A stretch of 29,220 bases of DNA from Collinsella sp. (GCA_018378775.1 JAGZWV010000019.1:1-29220), one strand, 5' to 3'. Counted from the first letter of the stretch, positions 1 through 9,134 are shown. Numbers and translations: made by a program. The notes: a model not told the origin generated them from the sequence alone.

Positions 1-629
1 GTCGCGCGGCCGGTCTCGGCCTTGATGGCGGGCAGCTCAACGTGGAAATCGCGGTCGAAGATGGCGCCGGTCTCGCGGGCCATGCCGATCATGGACAGGC
101 AGTCGGGACGGTTGGGCGTGATCTCGCAGTCGAGCACGGTGTCGCTCGAGCCCACATACTCGGCAAACGGCATGCCGCAGGGCGTATCCTCGGGCAGGAT
201 CATAATGCCGGAGTGGTCGCCGCCCAGGCCGAGCTCGCGCGCAGAGCAGTTCATGCCCATGGACACGACGCCGCGAAGCTTGCTCTTCTTGATCTTGACG
301 TCGCCGGGCAGGACAGCGCCAATCATGGCCGTGACGATGTGGTCGCCGGCCTCGAAGTTCTGCGCGCCGCAGACGATCTGCAGCGGAGCGGGGTTGCCGT
401 CGGCGTCGAGATTCTTGTCACCCACGTCGACCGAGCACACATACATATGGTCGCTATCGGGGTGCGGGGTCTTGGTGAGCACCTTGGCGGTCACCACGTG
501 GTCGAAGGACTCGCCCACGGTGTCGATCGCCTCGACCTCGGTGCCGGTACGGATATATTCGTCCGAAAGGGTCTTGGGATCCTCCGGAATATCGATCATG
601 GTCTTGAGCCAGTCGTAAGAAACGCGCAT
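1..629 (-). CDS. pheT: Phenylalanine--tRNA ligase beta subunit, N-terminal part (cut by window edge)
   Basis: This is the beta subunit of the cytoplasmic alpha2-beta2 enzyme that charges tRNA-Phe. About 209 N-terminal codons are present and the rest lies left of the window. The protein begins MRVSYDWLKTMIDIPEDP, the usual PheT opening. An EMAP/OB-fold tRNA-binding domain follows at about residues 40-150 (TKTPHPDSDHMYVCSVD, QIVCGAQNF, KIKKSKLRGVVSMGM). The family-typical ITPNRPDCLS starts the next domain near residue 170. The ATG at 629 is chosen because AAGGAG sits about 9 nt upstream. It lies 63 nt downstream of pheS on the same strand, so the two are probably one transcript under the pheS T-box leader. 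No frame damage is seen. Identification is secure. Confidence 0.96.
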   Translation of the reverse strand, partial: MRVSYDWLKTMIDIPEDPKTLSDEYIRTGTEVEAIDTVGESFDHVVTAKVLTKTPHPDSDHMYVCSVDVGDKNLDADGNPAPLQIVCGAQNFEAGDHIVTAMIGAVLPGDVKIKKSKLRGVVSMGMNCSARELGLGGDHSGIMILPEDTPCGMPFAEYVGSSDTVLDCEITPNRPDCLSMIGMARETGAIFDRDFHVELPAIKAETGRA

Positions 630-692
630 ATAACTGGTCTCCTTTCATAAATGCGGCTTTGAGCCGGAAACTGCAACTAAGAAGAAAGCGTT

Positions 693-1769
693 CTAGAACT
701 GGTTCAAGAACCTCATGTCACCAGTCATCAACGTGCGCAGGTCCGGCAGGTCGTAGCGCAGTGCCGCGACGCGCTCGGCGCCAATGCCAAAGGCGAAGCC
801 GGTATACTTCTCGGGGTCGATGCCGCAGTTGATCAGGACGTTGGGGTCGACCATGCCGCAGCCCAGGATCTCGATCCAGCCGCTGTGCTTGCAGAAGTTG
901 CAGCCCTTGCCGCCGCACACGTGGCAGCTCACGTCCACCTCGCAGGAAGGCTCGGTGAAGGGGAAGAAGTGCGGGCGGTAACGCGTCTTGCGATCCTCGC
1001 CAAACATGCACTTAACAAAGTAGTCGAGCGTGCCCTTGAGGTCGCCAAAGGTGATGCCCTCGTCGACGACCAGGCCCTCGATCTGGTTGAACTGCGGCAG
1101 GTGGCAGGCGTCGGCCGTGTCGGGACGATAGACGGTACCCGGGCAAATCATGTAGATGGGCGGCTTTTGCGACTCCATGGTGTGGATCTGCACGCCCGAG
1201 GTCTGGGTGCGCAGCAGCACGTCGGACTCGCCGTGGGCGTGAGCCTCGGGGTGCGCGACGCTGCCGGGGTTGTTGTCGACCACGTAGAAGGTATCGCGGG
1301 CCGAGCGGCTCGGGTGATCCATGGGGGCGTTGAGCGCGGTGAAGTTGTAGTAGGAGGTGTCGACCATGGGACCGGACTCGACGGTGTAGCCGATGCCGCA
1401 GAAGATGTCCTCGGCCTCCTCGATGATCTGCTTGATCAGGTGCTGGTGACCGATCTGCGGACGGATGCCCGGCAGCGTGATGTCGACGGCGTCGTGCTCC
1501 AGAGCGTGCTTGAGGGCGGCTGCCTTCATCTCGGTCGTGCGCTCGTCGAGCATGCCCTCGATCAGCTGGCGCATCTCGTTGGCGCGCTTGCCCATCACGG
1601 GGCGATCCTCGGGGGCGAGCTTGCCCATCATGCGCATCAGGCCGGTAATACGGCCCTTGCGGCCGAGCAGCTCAACGCGCGCGGCCTCGAGCTTTGCGGC
1701 GTCGTCGGCGCCTGCGACGAGCTCCTTGGCCTCTTCCTCGAGTTTGACCAGATCATCAATCAGACTCAT
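693..1769 (-). CDS. pheS: Phenylalanine--tRNA ligase alpha subunit
   Basis: This is the catalytic alpha subunit of phenylalanyl-tRNA synthetase, 358 residues, normal length for bacterial PheS. It opens MSLIDDLVKLEEEAKELV, a coiled-coil tRNA-binding arm over about the first 90 residues. The class II core follows, with SYYNFTALNAPMDHPSRSARDTFY (motif region), the RTQTSGVQ segment, the FTEPSCEVDVSC motif and the C-terminal GWIEILGCGMVDP. A CHVCGGKGCNFC cysteine cluster in the core is common in PheS of this type. The reading frame stays open upstream to 1952, but those codons lie in the T-box terminator and antiterminator. The ATG at 1769, with GGGAAG before it, is the credible start. pheT follows 63 nt downstream. 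Expression is probably set by uncharged tRNA-Phe through the leader. Confidence 0.97.
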   Translation of the reverse strand: MSLIDDLVKLEEEAKELVAGADDAAKLEAARVELLGRKGRITGLMRMMGKLAPEDRPVMGKRANEMRQLIEGMLDERTTEMKAAALKHALEHDAVDITLPGIRPQIGHQHLIKQIIEEAEDIFCGIGYTVESGPMVDTSYYNFTALNAPMDHPSRSARDTFYVVDNNPGSVAHPEAHAHGESDVLLRTQTSGVQIHTMESQKPPIYMICPGTVYRPDTADACHLPQFNQIEGLVVDEGITFGDLKGTLDYFVKCMFGEDRKTRYRPHFFPFTEPSCEVDVSCHVCGGKGCNFCKHSGWIEILGCGMVDPNVLINCGIDPEKYTGFAFGIGAERVAALRYDLPDLRTLMTGDMRFLNQF

Positions 1770-1852
1770 GTCTTCCCTTTCGTCTCTCGCGCTCCCCGCT
1801 TGCCGAGGCGGCTGCCGCCGTCTGACGTTGCGAAAACGCGGCCCGGTTCGGT

Positions 1853-1895
1853 AACAAAAAACCGCCCTCGGGCATGTGCATTGCCCAAGGACGGT
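1853..1895 (-). terminator. Conditional (T-box) terminator before pheS
   Basis: A 13-bp stem pairs ACCGTCCTTGGGC with GCCCGAGGGCGGT (two G-T pairs, 9-nt loop) and is followed on the minus strand by TTTTTTGTT. It lies directly downstream of the T-box motif, whose bases would compete for the left arm. This is the attenuation switch of the pheST leader. Confidence 0.9.
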
Positions 1896-2140
1896 TGAAT
1901 TCCGCGGTACCACCTTGTTTGACCCGGCGGATGTCTGGCCCGCCGCGCCCACTCTGTGCCCCTTGTCGCGAGGCTCACGGCTTCCCTACTTGGGCTTCGC
2001 CGCCGCTGGCCGCGCGCCCGTTGAGGTCGCTGCTCGGGAGTGAACGCTTGGCCCTTGCCACCGCAGGAAGGCTTGCAGCCCATGACCTTCCCTCTCTTGC
2101 CGGCGACGCGGCGGGCAAAACCCTCTCCGTCAACGCATTG
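1853..2140 (-). ncRNA. T-box leader of pheST
   Basis: Read on the minus strand, the leader contains the T-box hallmark GGTGGTACCGCGGAA at 1914-1900. A terminator hairpin and T-run follow, and pheS starts 84 nt further on. The T-box sequence would form the antiterminator that pairs with the acceptor end of uncharged tRNA. A TTC (Phe) triplet at 2044-2042, roughly 95 nt into the leader and followed by A, is a reasonable specifier codon. I assigned it by position and did not fold stem I. An extended -10 element, TG-G-TATCCT (2155-2147), places the transcript start near 2140. No good -35 was found. The T-box identity is secure; the 5' boundary and the specifier are inference. Confidence 0.9.
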
Positions 2141-2273
2141 GGCTACAGGATACCACATTGTTTGGTTGTATCGCCGCGTTCCGTTTTGTTCATGCTGGGT
2201 ACAAGGCAGGTAGCTGTGCAAACTGGCCGTGCGCCCATCCGTGGCGTTCGGCTCGCGAGATCAAGGATATGGT

Positions 2274-3848
2274 ATGGGAGAGAAGCACGATAAGAAGGCC
2301 AAGCCCGCAGCGGGCAAGACGCCCAAAGGCATGAAGGTCGATAAGGCCGTCAAAAAATTCCGCAAGCTCGAGGGCAAGCTGTGGACCCGCGAGTACCTGC
2401 TCAAGATTGCCGAGTTTGACGGCGCGACCATTGCCCCCGCCAACGGCGCCGCAGCGCGCGCCGACGCCATGGGCACCCTTGCCGGCGAGCACCATAAGCT
2501 CCTGACCAGCGAAAAGTCTGTCGAACTTGTGCGCTCGCTAGCACGCGAGACCGTCGCCGGCGGCAAGATCGACGACCCGCAGCTGCTCGACGAGATCCGC
2601 GTGCTCGGCCGCGACCAGCGCGAAGCGAGCGTCATTCCCACCGAGGAGGCCGAGGCCTGGACCAGGCTCACCTGCGAGGCCGACGCCGTGTGGCACAAGG
2701 CCAAGACGGCCAATGACTGGGCGAGCTTTGAGCCCTATGTGGATAGAATCGTCGGCCAGCTTAAGCATCAGGCCGAGCTCATGGACCCCAAGCGCGACCC
2801 ATACGATGTTTGGCTCGATCAGTATGAGCGCGGCCTTTCCACCAAGAGCTTCGATGCGTTTTGCGACGAGGTCAAGGCCACGGTCGTGCCGCTCGTGCAC
2901 GCCATCGGCGAGCGCGGCCAGCAGCCCGATGCCGACTTTTTGCACGCCCGCGTGCCCGAGGCCGCCCAGCGCGCCATGAGCTTTGACCTTATGAAGCTCG
3001 TCGGCCTGGACCTGAACGACACCACGCTTGCCTTTACCGAGCACCCGTTTAGCGAGGGCTTTGCCGTGGGCGACGCGCGCATCGCGACGCACATCTACGA
3101 GAACGACTGCATCTCCAACGTCTACAGCATCATCCACGAGGCGGGACACGCCATGTACGAGCTGGGCGTCAATCCTGCCTATGCGCGCACCTGCCTTGAA
3201 GGTGGCACCTCCATGGGCATTCACGAGAGCCAGAGCCGCTTTTTCGAGAACACCGTGGGTCGCAGCCGCGCCTTTATGGGCCCGCTGCTCGAGGTGCTGC
3301 GCCGTCACGCGCCCGAGGTCTATGGCAGCGTGGACGAGGATACGCTCTACCGCGCCGTGAACATCGCACAGCCGTCGCTGATCCGCACCGAGGCGGACGA
3401 GCTCACCTATCCGCTGCACGTTATGGTGCGCTACGAGATCGAGCGTATGCTGCTTGCCGGTGAGGCCACGGCCAAGGACATCCCCGCGCTTTGGAATCGC
3501 TTTATGGATGAGTACTTGGGCATTCCCGTTCCCGACGACACGCACGGCTGCCTGCAGGATACGCACTGGAGCGGTGGCTCGTTTGGCTACTTCCCCACGT
3601 ATGCGCTGGGTAGCGCCTACGACGCTATGTTTGTGCCGGCCATGTGCCGCGACGGCGTCGACCTTACCGATGCCTGCGCGAGCGGTGATCTGGCGCCCGT
3701 CCGCGCCTGGCTGGGCGAGCACATTTGGCAGTGGGGCCGCGCCAAAGACGCGCCGGAGCTCATCAAGAGCGCCTGCGGCATGGCATTCGATGCTCGTTAC
3801 TACTGCAGCTACCTGCAGGACAAGTTCACCACGCTCTACGAACTGTAA
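2274..3848 (+). CDS. Carboxypeptidase Taq-type metallopeptidase (family M32)
   Basis: This is a zinc carboxypeptidase of the M32 family, which removes C-terminal residues from peptides in the cytoplasm. It has 524 residues; the family is usually about 500. The zinc-binding HEAGH is at residues 288-292 (context IIHEAGHAMYELG). The third ligand, Glu318, lies in the family motif HESQSRFFEN. The C-terminal part has the family's GSFGYFPTYALGSAYDA stretch. No signal peptide is seen; the N-terminus is lysine-rich (GEKHDKKAKPAAGK). An in-frame GTG at 2229 is possible, but ATG 2274 has AAGGAT 5 nt upstream and begins after the divergent T-box promoter region. It is monocistronic and faces glmM across a strong hairpin. 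Confidence 0.94.
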   Translation: MGEKHDKKAKPAAGKTPKGMKVDKAVKKFRKLEGKLWTREYLLKIAEFDGATIAPANGAAARADAMGTLAGEHHKLLTSEKSVELVRSLARETVAGGKIDDPQLLDEIRVLGRDQREASVIPTEEAEAWTRLTCEADAVWHKAKTANDWASFEPYVDRIVGQLKHQAELMDPKRDPYDVWLDQYERGLSTKSFDAFCDEVKATVVPLVHAIGERGQQPDADFLHARVPEAAQRAMSFDLMKLVGLDLNDTTLAFTEHPFSEGFAVGDARIATHIYENDCISNVYSIIHEAGHAMYELGVNPAYARTCLEGGTSMGIHESQSRFFENTVGRSRAFMGPLLEVLRRHAPEVYGSVDEDTLYRAVNIAQPSLIRTEADELTYPLHVMVRYEIERMLLAGEATAKDIPALWNRFMDEYLGIPVPDDTHGCLQDTHWSGGSFGYFPTYALGSAYDAMFVPAMCRDGVDLTDACASGDLAPVRAWLGEHIWQWGRAKDAPELIKSACGMAFDARYYCSYLQDKFTTLYEL

Positions 3849-3870
3849 GGCATAACCGACACGCCAACGC

Positions 3871-3910
3871 AAAGGGGACGCCGCGGAACCAATCCGCAGC
3901 GTCCCCTTTC
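3871..3910. terminator. Bidirectional hairpin between the M32 peptidase gene and glmM
   Basis: AAAGGGGACGC pairs perfectly with GCGTCCCCTTT. One mismatch follows, then a GCGG/CCGC extension around a short loop. A-runs and T-runs on both outer flanks make it a plausible terminator for both convergent genes. Its GGGGAC core also resembles the window's REP-like repeats. Confidence 0.8.
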
Positions 3911-3914
3911 CACC

Positions 3915-3943
3915 TAGTCGTTTAAGAACGTCCCCAATGACTA
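3915..3943. repeat. TAGTC-type REP-like repeat, copy 1
   Basis: A 29-bp segment runs from TAGTCGTTTAAG to CCCCAATGACTA. It recurs with 3 differences including a 1-bp insertion at 29010-29039, and inverted in part at 28983-29000. It is located just past the glmM stop codon. No coding role is visible. Confidence 0.7.
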
Positions 3944-3945
3944 CC

Positions 3946-5277
3946 TTACAGAGCCTCGAGCGCGTTGGCGATGCGCTTCATGGCGGCATCGGCGGATGCT
4001 TGGTCGGGCGCCTCGGCCAGCACGCGGATAACCGACTCGGTTCCGCTCTTGCGCACGAGCACGCGGCCCTCGCCTGCCAGCGCAGCCTCGGCCTCGGCGA
4101 TGGCGTTCTGCACGCCCATGTTCTCGAGCGCGGCGTCCTTGTCCGCCACGTGCACGGCCACCTGCGCCTGCGGCAGCAGCTTGCACGGAGCCGTGAGCTG
4201 CGAGAGCGTCTCGCGCTCGGCACAAATCACTTCCATCACGCGCAGCGAAGTCATAATGCCGTCGCCCGTGCGCTCGATATCGCCAAAGATCGTATGGCCC
4301 GTCTGCTCGCCACCCAGGCTGTAGCCGCCCTCGCGCATCTTGGCATACACGTGACGGTCGCCCACGCCGCTGGTCACGGCGCTCAGACCGGCAAGCTCCA
4401 GCGACTTGACCAGGCCAAAGTTGCTGGCAATCGTCGGCACCACGGTACCGCCCGAGAGTCGCCCGTGCTTGTTCAGATACACGCCGCACACGTACAGGAT
4501 CTGGTCGCCGTCTACCACGCGACCGCGCTCATCCACGGCCAGGCAGCGGTCGGCATCGCCGTCGTAGGCAAAACCCACGTCCAGGCCCTGCTCCACCACA
4601 TGGCGCTGCAGACGCTCCATATGCGTGGAGCCGCAGTCGACGTTGATGTTAAAACCATCGGGCGCGGCGTTGATCACGCGCACGTCAGCGCCCAGCGCGT
4701 CGAACACCGGCTTGGCCACCGAGGAAGCCGAGCCGTTGGCGCAGTCGATACCGATCTTGACGCCCTGCAGCGAAAAGTTCGCGCTGGCGATGAGCGAAGC
4801 AATGTAGCGGTTGCGGCCCTGCATGTAGTCCACCGTGGCGCCGATGTGGTTGCCCGTGGCCAGCGGCACCTCGCTCTTGCCATCGATGTAGTCCTCGATG
4901 AGCTCCAGTACGTCCTCGTCCATCTTAAAACCGTCGCTATTGACGAGCTTAATGCCGTTATCGCAAAACGGGTTGTGGCTCGCGCTGATCATGATGCCGC
5001 AATCGAAGCAGCCCTCCACGGTCTGATGCGCCACGCCCGGCGTCGGGATCACGTGCAGCATATAGGCGTCCGCACCGCTCGCGACCAGACCGCTCACCAG
5101 CGCCGCCTCGAACATATAACTCGAGCGACGTGTGTCCTTGCCCACGATAACGCGCGCCTTAGCACTGCGGTTGGCACCGTAATACCAGCCCACAAAACGG
5201 CCAATCTTATAAGCGTGCTCTACCGTCAGCCCAACGTTGGCCTCACCGCGAAAGCCGTCGGTGCCAAAGTACTTCAT
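3946..5277 (-). CDS. glmM: Phosphoglucosamine mutase
   Basis: This enzyme converts glucosamine-6-phosphate to glucosamine-1-phosphate on the route to UDP-GlcNAc for peptidoglycan. It has 443 residues, the usual length. It begins MKYFGTDGFRGEAN, the GlmM signature. The phosphoserine loop is ISASHNPF with Ser100. The metal-binding DGDADR is at 239-244, GGEQTGH is in domain 3, and the phosphate-binding RKSGTES is near the C-terminus. GTAAGGAG lies about 6 nt before ATG 5277. It follows the DUF4012 gene on the same strand by 83 nt, but a terminator hairpin stands between them, so it may have its own promoter inside that short gap, which I could not identify. No anomalies were noted. Confidence 0.97.
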   Translation of the reverse strand: MKYFGTDGFRGEANVGLTVEHAYKIGRFVGWYYGANRSAKARVIVGKDTRRSSYMFEAALVSGLVASGADAYMLHVIPTPGVAHQTVEGCFDCGIMISASHNPFCDNGIKLVNSDGFKMDEDVLELIEDYIDGKSEVPLATGNHIGATVDYMQGRNRYIASLIASANFSLQGVKIGIDCANGSASSVAKPVFDALGADVRVINAAPDGFNINVDCGSTHMERLQRHVVEQGLDVGFAYDGDADRCLAVDERGRVVDGDQILYVCGVYLNKHGRLSGGTVVPTIASNFGLVKSLELAGLSAVTSGVGDRHVYAKMREGGYSLGGEQTGHTIFGDIERTGDGIMTSLRVMEVICAERETLSQLTAPCKLLPQAQVAVHVADKDAALENMGVQNAIAEAEAALAGEGRVLVRKSGTESVIRVLAEAPDQASADAAMKRIANALEAL

Positions 5278-5296
5278 GCGCTCTCCTTACAAAATA

Positions 5297-5323
5297 GGGG
5301 CGGACAGATTGCCTGTCCGCCCC
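5297..5323 (-). terminator. Terminator of the DUF4012 gene
   Basis: GGGGCGGACAG and CTGTCCGCCCC form a perfect 11-bp stem with a 5-nt loop. Minus-strand TATTTTG follows. It lies 38 nt past the DUF4012 stop and 20 nt before the glmM start, so it ends the upstream transcript or attenuates read-through into glmM. Confidence 0.75.
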
Positions 5324-5360
5324 AAAATGGTACTCGATTATCTGCGCTACCAGAAAAACC

Positions 5361-7673
5361 CTACGCCGACGCGCTGTCGCGAGCCGCCTGGCATGTAGGA
5401 GTCTGACGCAGCGTAAGCGGCTTGTCCCCCGCCTCGGCCGACGTGGTCAGCGTATACGTGATCGTCGTCGTCTCGCCAGCATGCAGGTCAACGGTGCCCG
5501 AATAGAAGGGGATTCCATGCCACGTAGCGGCGCCAAGACCAAACTGGGTGCCCTCGACGGTCAGATCAGTAATGTTGCCGCCCGTCGGGGCAAACAACGA
5601 GACATTCAGACGCTCGTCGTCACGCGCGGCATCGGGTGCGCTCGCCGCAACGTAGTCGGGCAGCTTGCCAGCCTCCTCCTGCGTCATGATGTTCGTCAGA
5701 GTAACGGTGATGCGATACGAGCACGTGCCGTCGCCGTTCTTGATGCCCTGGCCGATCTGCGTGTCGGCGTTCAGATACCAGTCGAGCTTGGAGAAGCTCA
5801 GGTTGTTAAAGTAAACGCCGGCAACGGGATCGGCACTCGGATCATCCGGATCGGGCAGCGAAGCGTCAATGCCCGTCTCTTTGATGGCATTCTGCTCATC
5901 ATCGTTTCTCATCCAAGCAATCAGACGGCCCTCTTCGGCACCGCGCTCGAATGCACCGACAAGCTTTGTAACGTCGACGTCACCGATGCCACCGAGAATC
6001 TTGTCGAAGGCGGCGCTGGCAACAGCCGCAAAGATGCCGTCCGATTCCTCGACCGGATAGTTCCAATACACATCGTGCATGAGAACCTTCGCCGCGTTGG
6101 TACCGTCGACGACCGTACCATCAGGCAGCGAGACATTACCGACAAGGCCCAGCAGGTACTGCAAGAACACCGGATCGATGCCGACGACGCCATCAACGTC
6201 CTGCCCATACTGGGACTTCCACAGCGCGGCGACACGCTGCGAGTTGCGGGGCCAATCAGGCGAATAGGTATTGCCCGAGTTGTACAGGTTGCTGTGGTTG
6301 CCGAACAGCGCCTCATCCTCTTCGTCGACGCTCTCGACTGCCTCATCCTCGCTGAGTCCAATGCGGGGAACAAACTCGCCAATCGACATCTGGCCGTCGG
6401 TGACCGAAATCAGGCCCTGCGAACCGCCAAAGCCGCCGCAGGCACGAATCTCGACGTTGTTCATGGCGTACACAAGGTAGTTGCGCGTCTGGCCGTTGGC
6501 GCCGAGCATCTGGGGAAGGACGGGGGCGACCTTCTCCGCCGCGTCAACCGCACCGTTGAGGGTGGCAAAGCCGTCCTTGGCCTTATCGACCAGCTCGGTC
6601 ACCTGGGAAATATGAGTATCGCCAATGCCCTGGACCTTCTCGTTGGCGCTCTTGAACACCTTCGAGCTGCTGGAAAGCGAATCGGCGACCGCCTGCAGCG
6701 CGGACACGTTAATCATGCCGTCCTGGAACAGCTTGCCGGGCGTAGCCTGCGAGAGGTTGTCGGCCATGGGAACCAGCGCATTGCTCGAGACATCGGACAG
6801 GGCGTCAATCATGGTGCGGGCCGCATTGATATCGCTGCCATACACCGGGATAAACGAAGCCGCCGCCCACAGCGGGCTCGAGGTCTCCGCCTTCATGCTG
6901 TCGCAGAGCTCATCGATCTTTTTCGCGTCGTCAGGCAGCGTCGAAAAATCGCCCGACGTGACCTTGTCCTTAAGGCCACCGACGATCTCGACAGCCTCCT
7001 TCGCTTCGCTCTTTACGGTCTTTGCCGAGTTAAGCAGCATAAAGCCGCTTGCGCCAAGCGCAACGAGAAGCACCGCGACTACAGCGGCAATAATGGCGCC
7101 GGTGTGACGCTTTTTGCGCTCGCCCTTGCGATGGCGATGACGGACCAGACCGTCAGAGGTCGAACTCGACGAAGCGTCGCTACCGTAATTCAAGCCAAAA
7201 TCGTAATAATCTTCCTTGGAACCCGAGCCCGCAAACTCGGCACCGCTATCATCCAGGCGGGCGAACGTGCCAGTCTCGGAGGCGCCGGTGTAAATCGTGC
7301 CAAGGTTACCCGTAAGCCCCGCGCCACCGGCAGAAGGAGTATTGTTGGCGGCCTTGCCGGCATTAACGTTGCCGGCAGCATTCGCGGCGTTGGCAGCACC
7401 TGCGTTGTTCGCAGGCACCGAAGGAGCCCCGCTCGGCTGCGACGCGGAGGTTGCACCGCCCGCAAAGACATTCCCTTTTGCACGGCCGGTCTTTTTTGCC
7501 TTTTGAGACTGCTCGTACAGAGCGGTAAACATCGCCGTCTCGCCCGGGGACACGCGCTTACCGGAACCGCCCTGTCCAGCGCCGCCCGGCGTGCCGGCCT
7601 TACCAGCCCCGTTCGGACGCGGCGGAACTGCAGGACGGCCGCTATCGCTGCCCTTAAAGTGATTACCAGCCAT
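5361..7673 (-). CDS. Membrane-anchored DUF4012 domain protein with long disordered N-terminus
   Basis: This 770-residue protein has three parts. Residues 1 to about 185 are low-complexity and rich in Gly, Ala, Asn and Ser (ANAANAAGNVNAGKAA), ending in the basic stretch RHRHRKGERKKRHT. One transmembrane helix follows at about 190-213 (GAIIAAVVAVLLVALGASGF). The remaining 550 or so residues are an extracellular region resembling DUF4012, with the family-like YLVYAMNNVEIRACGGFGG and VDGVVGIDPVFLQYLLGLVG. The basic run before the helix fits an N-in topology. DUF4012 proteins are actinobacterial envelope proteins of unknown activity, often near cell-wall or polysaccharide genes; here glmM is next door. 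ATG 7673 is preferred (GAGGA 8-9 nt upstream) over an in-frame TTG at 7700. The DUF4012 call is from recalled family features. Confidence 0.82.
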   Translation of the reverse strand: MAGNHFKGSDSGRPAVPPRPNGAGKAGTPGGAGQGGSGKRVSPGETAMFTALYEQSQKAKKTGRAKGNVFAGGATSASQPSGAPSVPANNAGAANAANAAGNVNAGKAANNTPSAGGAGLTGNLGTIYTGASETGTFARLDDSGAEFAGSGSKEDYYDFGLNYGSDASSSSTSDGLVRHRHRKGERKKRHTGAIIAAVVAVLLVALGASGFMLLNSAKTVKSEAKEAVEIVGGLKDKVTSGDFSTLPDDAKKIDELCDSMKAETSSPLWAAASFIPVYGSDINAARTMIDALSDVSSNALVPMADNLSQATPGKLFQDGMINVSALQAVADSLSSSSKVFKSANEKVQGIGDTHISQVTELVDKAKDGFATLNGAVDAAEKVAPVLPQMLGANGQTRNYLVYAMNNVEIRACGGFGGSQGLISVTDGQMSIGEFVPRIGLSEDEAVESVDEEDEALFGNHSNLYNSGNTYSPDWPRNSQRVAALWKSQYGQDVDGVVGIDPVFLQYLLGLVGNVSLPDGTVVDGTNAAKVLMHDVYWNYPVEESDGIFAAVASAAFDKILGGIGDVDVTKLVGAFERGAEEGRLIAWMRNDDEQNAIKETGIDASLPDPDDPSADPVAGVYFNNLSFSKLDWYLNADTQIGQGIKNGDGTCSYRITVTLTNIMTQEEAGKLPDYVAASAPDAARDDERLNVSLFAPTGGNITDLTVEGTQFGLGAATWHGIPFYSGTVDLHAGETTTITYTLTTSAEAGDKPLTLRQTPTCQAARDSASA

Positions 7674-7822
7674 AAAGAAATCCTCGCAATTGAGTCGCAA
7701 TGAAAAAGTCCATAACGTTGCTAGTTTATGGCATTTTGAGCATCGACAGCTAAACTCCAGACACGGACATCAATTGGCGAAAATGCGGCACAACACCTTT
7801 TCTGTCTTGGCGGCGGCGCTAG

Positions 7823-8845
7823 CTACACCGTAAGGAACATCATCACGATGATCATGACAAAGCCGATAAGGTCGGTCGGCAAAAACACCGTGCCCAGCAT
7901 AACGGCGCTGGTGATGGTCGCCGAAACCGGCTCCACAGTTCCGATGAGGCTCGCGCGCACCGAGCCGATGTCCTTAACGCCCTGCATATAGAGCATGTAC
8001 GCCAAAAACGAGCCCACGACCACAAACACCGCGAGCGCCTCGATGCCGGCAGCGTCGAGCGCCGGCATATGCGCCCAGGGCTGCACGAAGACGCACGAGA
8101 CCACGCCCGCCGTGAGCATTGCCGAGCCCGTGACGATGGGGCTGCCGTATTCGGGCAGGATCTTGGCGGGAATCACCGCCATACACGCGGCGCTGATCGC
8201 ACACATAAGACCTGCTGCCAGGCCAAGCGGCGAGATATTCAGGCTGGTGGGGTCGCCGCCGGTGGCGATTAAAAAGGTTCCACCCAGAGCCAGGCCAATG
8301 CCGATGACTTCGCGAGTACGCGGCATGCGGCGATCGATCGCGCAGGTGTAGCCCATGATGATAACGAGCTGCAGGCACTGGAGCACCGTCGCGGTTCCGG
8401 CGTTCGTCAGGCGCACGGCCGAAAGATAGCAAAACTGGTTAAAGAGCAGGCCAAAAGCGGTAAAGAGCAGCAGCTGCTTGCGATCAGCGGGCGTCGTCCA
8501 AAGCTTGACCAGGCGGTCGCGGTCGCGCGTGACAACCACGGCCATAAAGAGTAGACCGGCGAGAATCTGACGCACGCTCATAAGCCACAAGGTGTCGACG
8601 TGGTAGGCATCGAACAGAAAGCTCGCGCTGGTGCCCGAGAAGCCCCAAAACGAACCGCCCACCAGCGTAGCCAAGACGCCCGTGATCATCTTGCGCGTCG
8701 AAGCGCTGTTCAGGCGGTCGCGCCAGGCGCGGCGGGTGCTACGGCTGAGCTCGTCGGTGCCCTCGGGCACATCAATGTTCGATATATCGGTCATCGGCAC
8801 CGAAGCCCCTGCGCCTTCGACCTGCTCGACACACTCTTTGCTCAT
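7823..8845 (-). CDS. EamA/DMT-superfamily transporter
   Basis: This 340-residue integral membrane protein has about ten hydrophobic helices in two repeated halves. Examples are VLATLVGGSFWGFSG, LLFTAFGLLFNQFCYLSAVR, GTATVLQCLQLVIIMGYTC and IGLALGGTFLIATGGDP in the first half, and GLMCAISAACMAVIPAK and ALAVFVVVGSFLAYMLYMQG in the second. The pattern ASLIGTVEPVSATITSAVMLG near the end is typical of EamA permeases, which export or import small metabolites. The substrate cannot be read from sequence. About 45 polar residues precede helix 1. GGGGGAG stands just before ATG 8845. It is monocistronic: 149 nt separate it from the DUF4012 gene, and the tRNA gene upstream is divergent. Confidence 0.9.
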   Translation of the reverse strand: MSKECVEQVEGAGASVPMTDISNIDVPEGTDELSRSTRRAWRDRLNSASTRKMITGVLATLVGGSFWGFSGTSASFLFDAYHVDTLWLMSVRQILAGLLFMAVVVTRDRDRLVKLWTTPADRKQLLLFTAFGLLFNQFCYLSAVRLTNAGTATVLQCLQLVIIMGYTCAIDRRMPRTREVIGIGLALGGTFLIATGGDPTSLNISPLGLAAGLMCAISAACMAVIPAKILPEYGSPIVTGSAMLTAGVVSCVFVQPWAHMPALDAAGIEALAVFVVVGSFLAYMLYMQGVKDIGSVRASLIGTVEPVSATITSAVMLGTVFLPTDLIGFVMIIVMMFLTV

Positions 8846-9076
8846 TCCACTCCCCCGAAACAGTCTGGAAACAATTCGGCTTACCTTACCACGGCGAAGT
8901 CACCAGCTGGAGGCTTGTCCGCTTATCGGTAGGACAATTCCGCAGGCGTCTTTCCATAGCTCGATACCGCAATGGCCTTGCATTATGCGACAGCCAAATC
9001 GCGGCAGCAGGCTCTTTTAAAATGGATATGGCAAAGCCCCTGAATTCCACAATGTAAGCGATTTTTAAAAATGTTC

Positions 9077-9105
9077 TTGCCACCGAGTTCAGGCTCCGTT
9101 ATATT
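9077..9105 (+). promoter_or_regulatory. Promoter of tRNA-Val
   Basis: TTGCCA (9077-9082) and TATATT (9100-9105) are separated by exactly 17 bp. The tRNA begins 30 nt after the -10 element. This is a near-consensus sigma-70-type promoter. The rest of the 289-bp gap after the EamA gene (8846-9134) shows nothing else I can support. Confidence 0.75.
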
Positions 9106-9134
9106 ATCCCTTGCGCGCTTGCGCACCCTTGATC

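Noticed and set aside
1766..2221. 151-codon minus-strand frame upstream of pheS
   Set aside because: It lies within the T-box leader, and its length reflects GC-rich structured RNA.
3937..5406. 489-codon plus-strand frame opposite glmM
   Set aside because: Antisense of a complete, motif-perfect glmM.
5481..7703. 740-codon plus-strand frame opposite the DUF4012 gene
   Set aside because: Antisense shadow. The minus frame has a sensible TM helix, domain and ribosome site; the plus frame has none.
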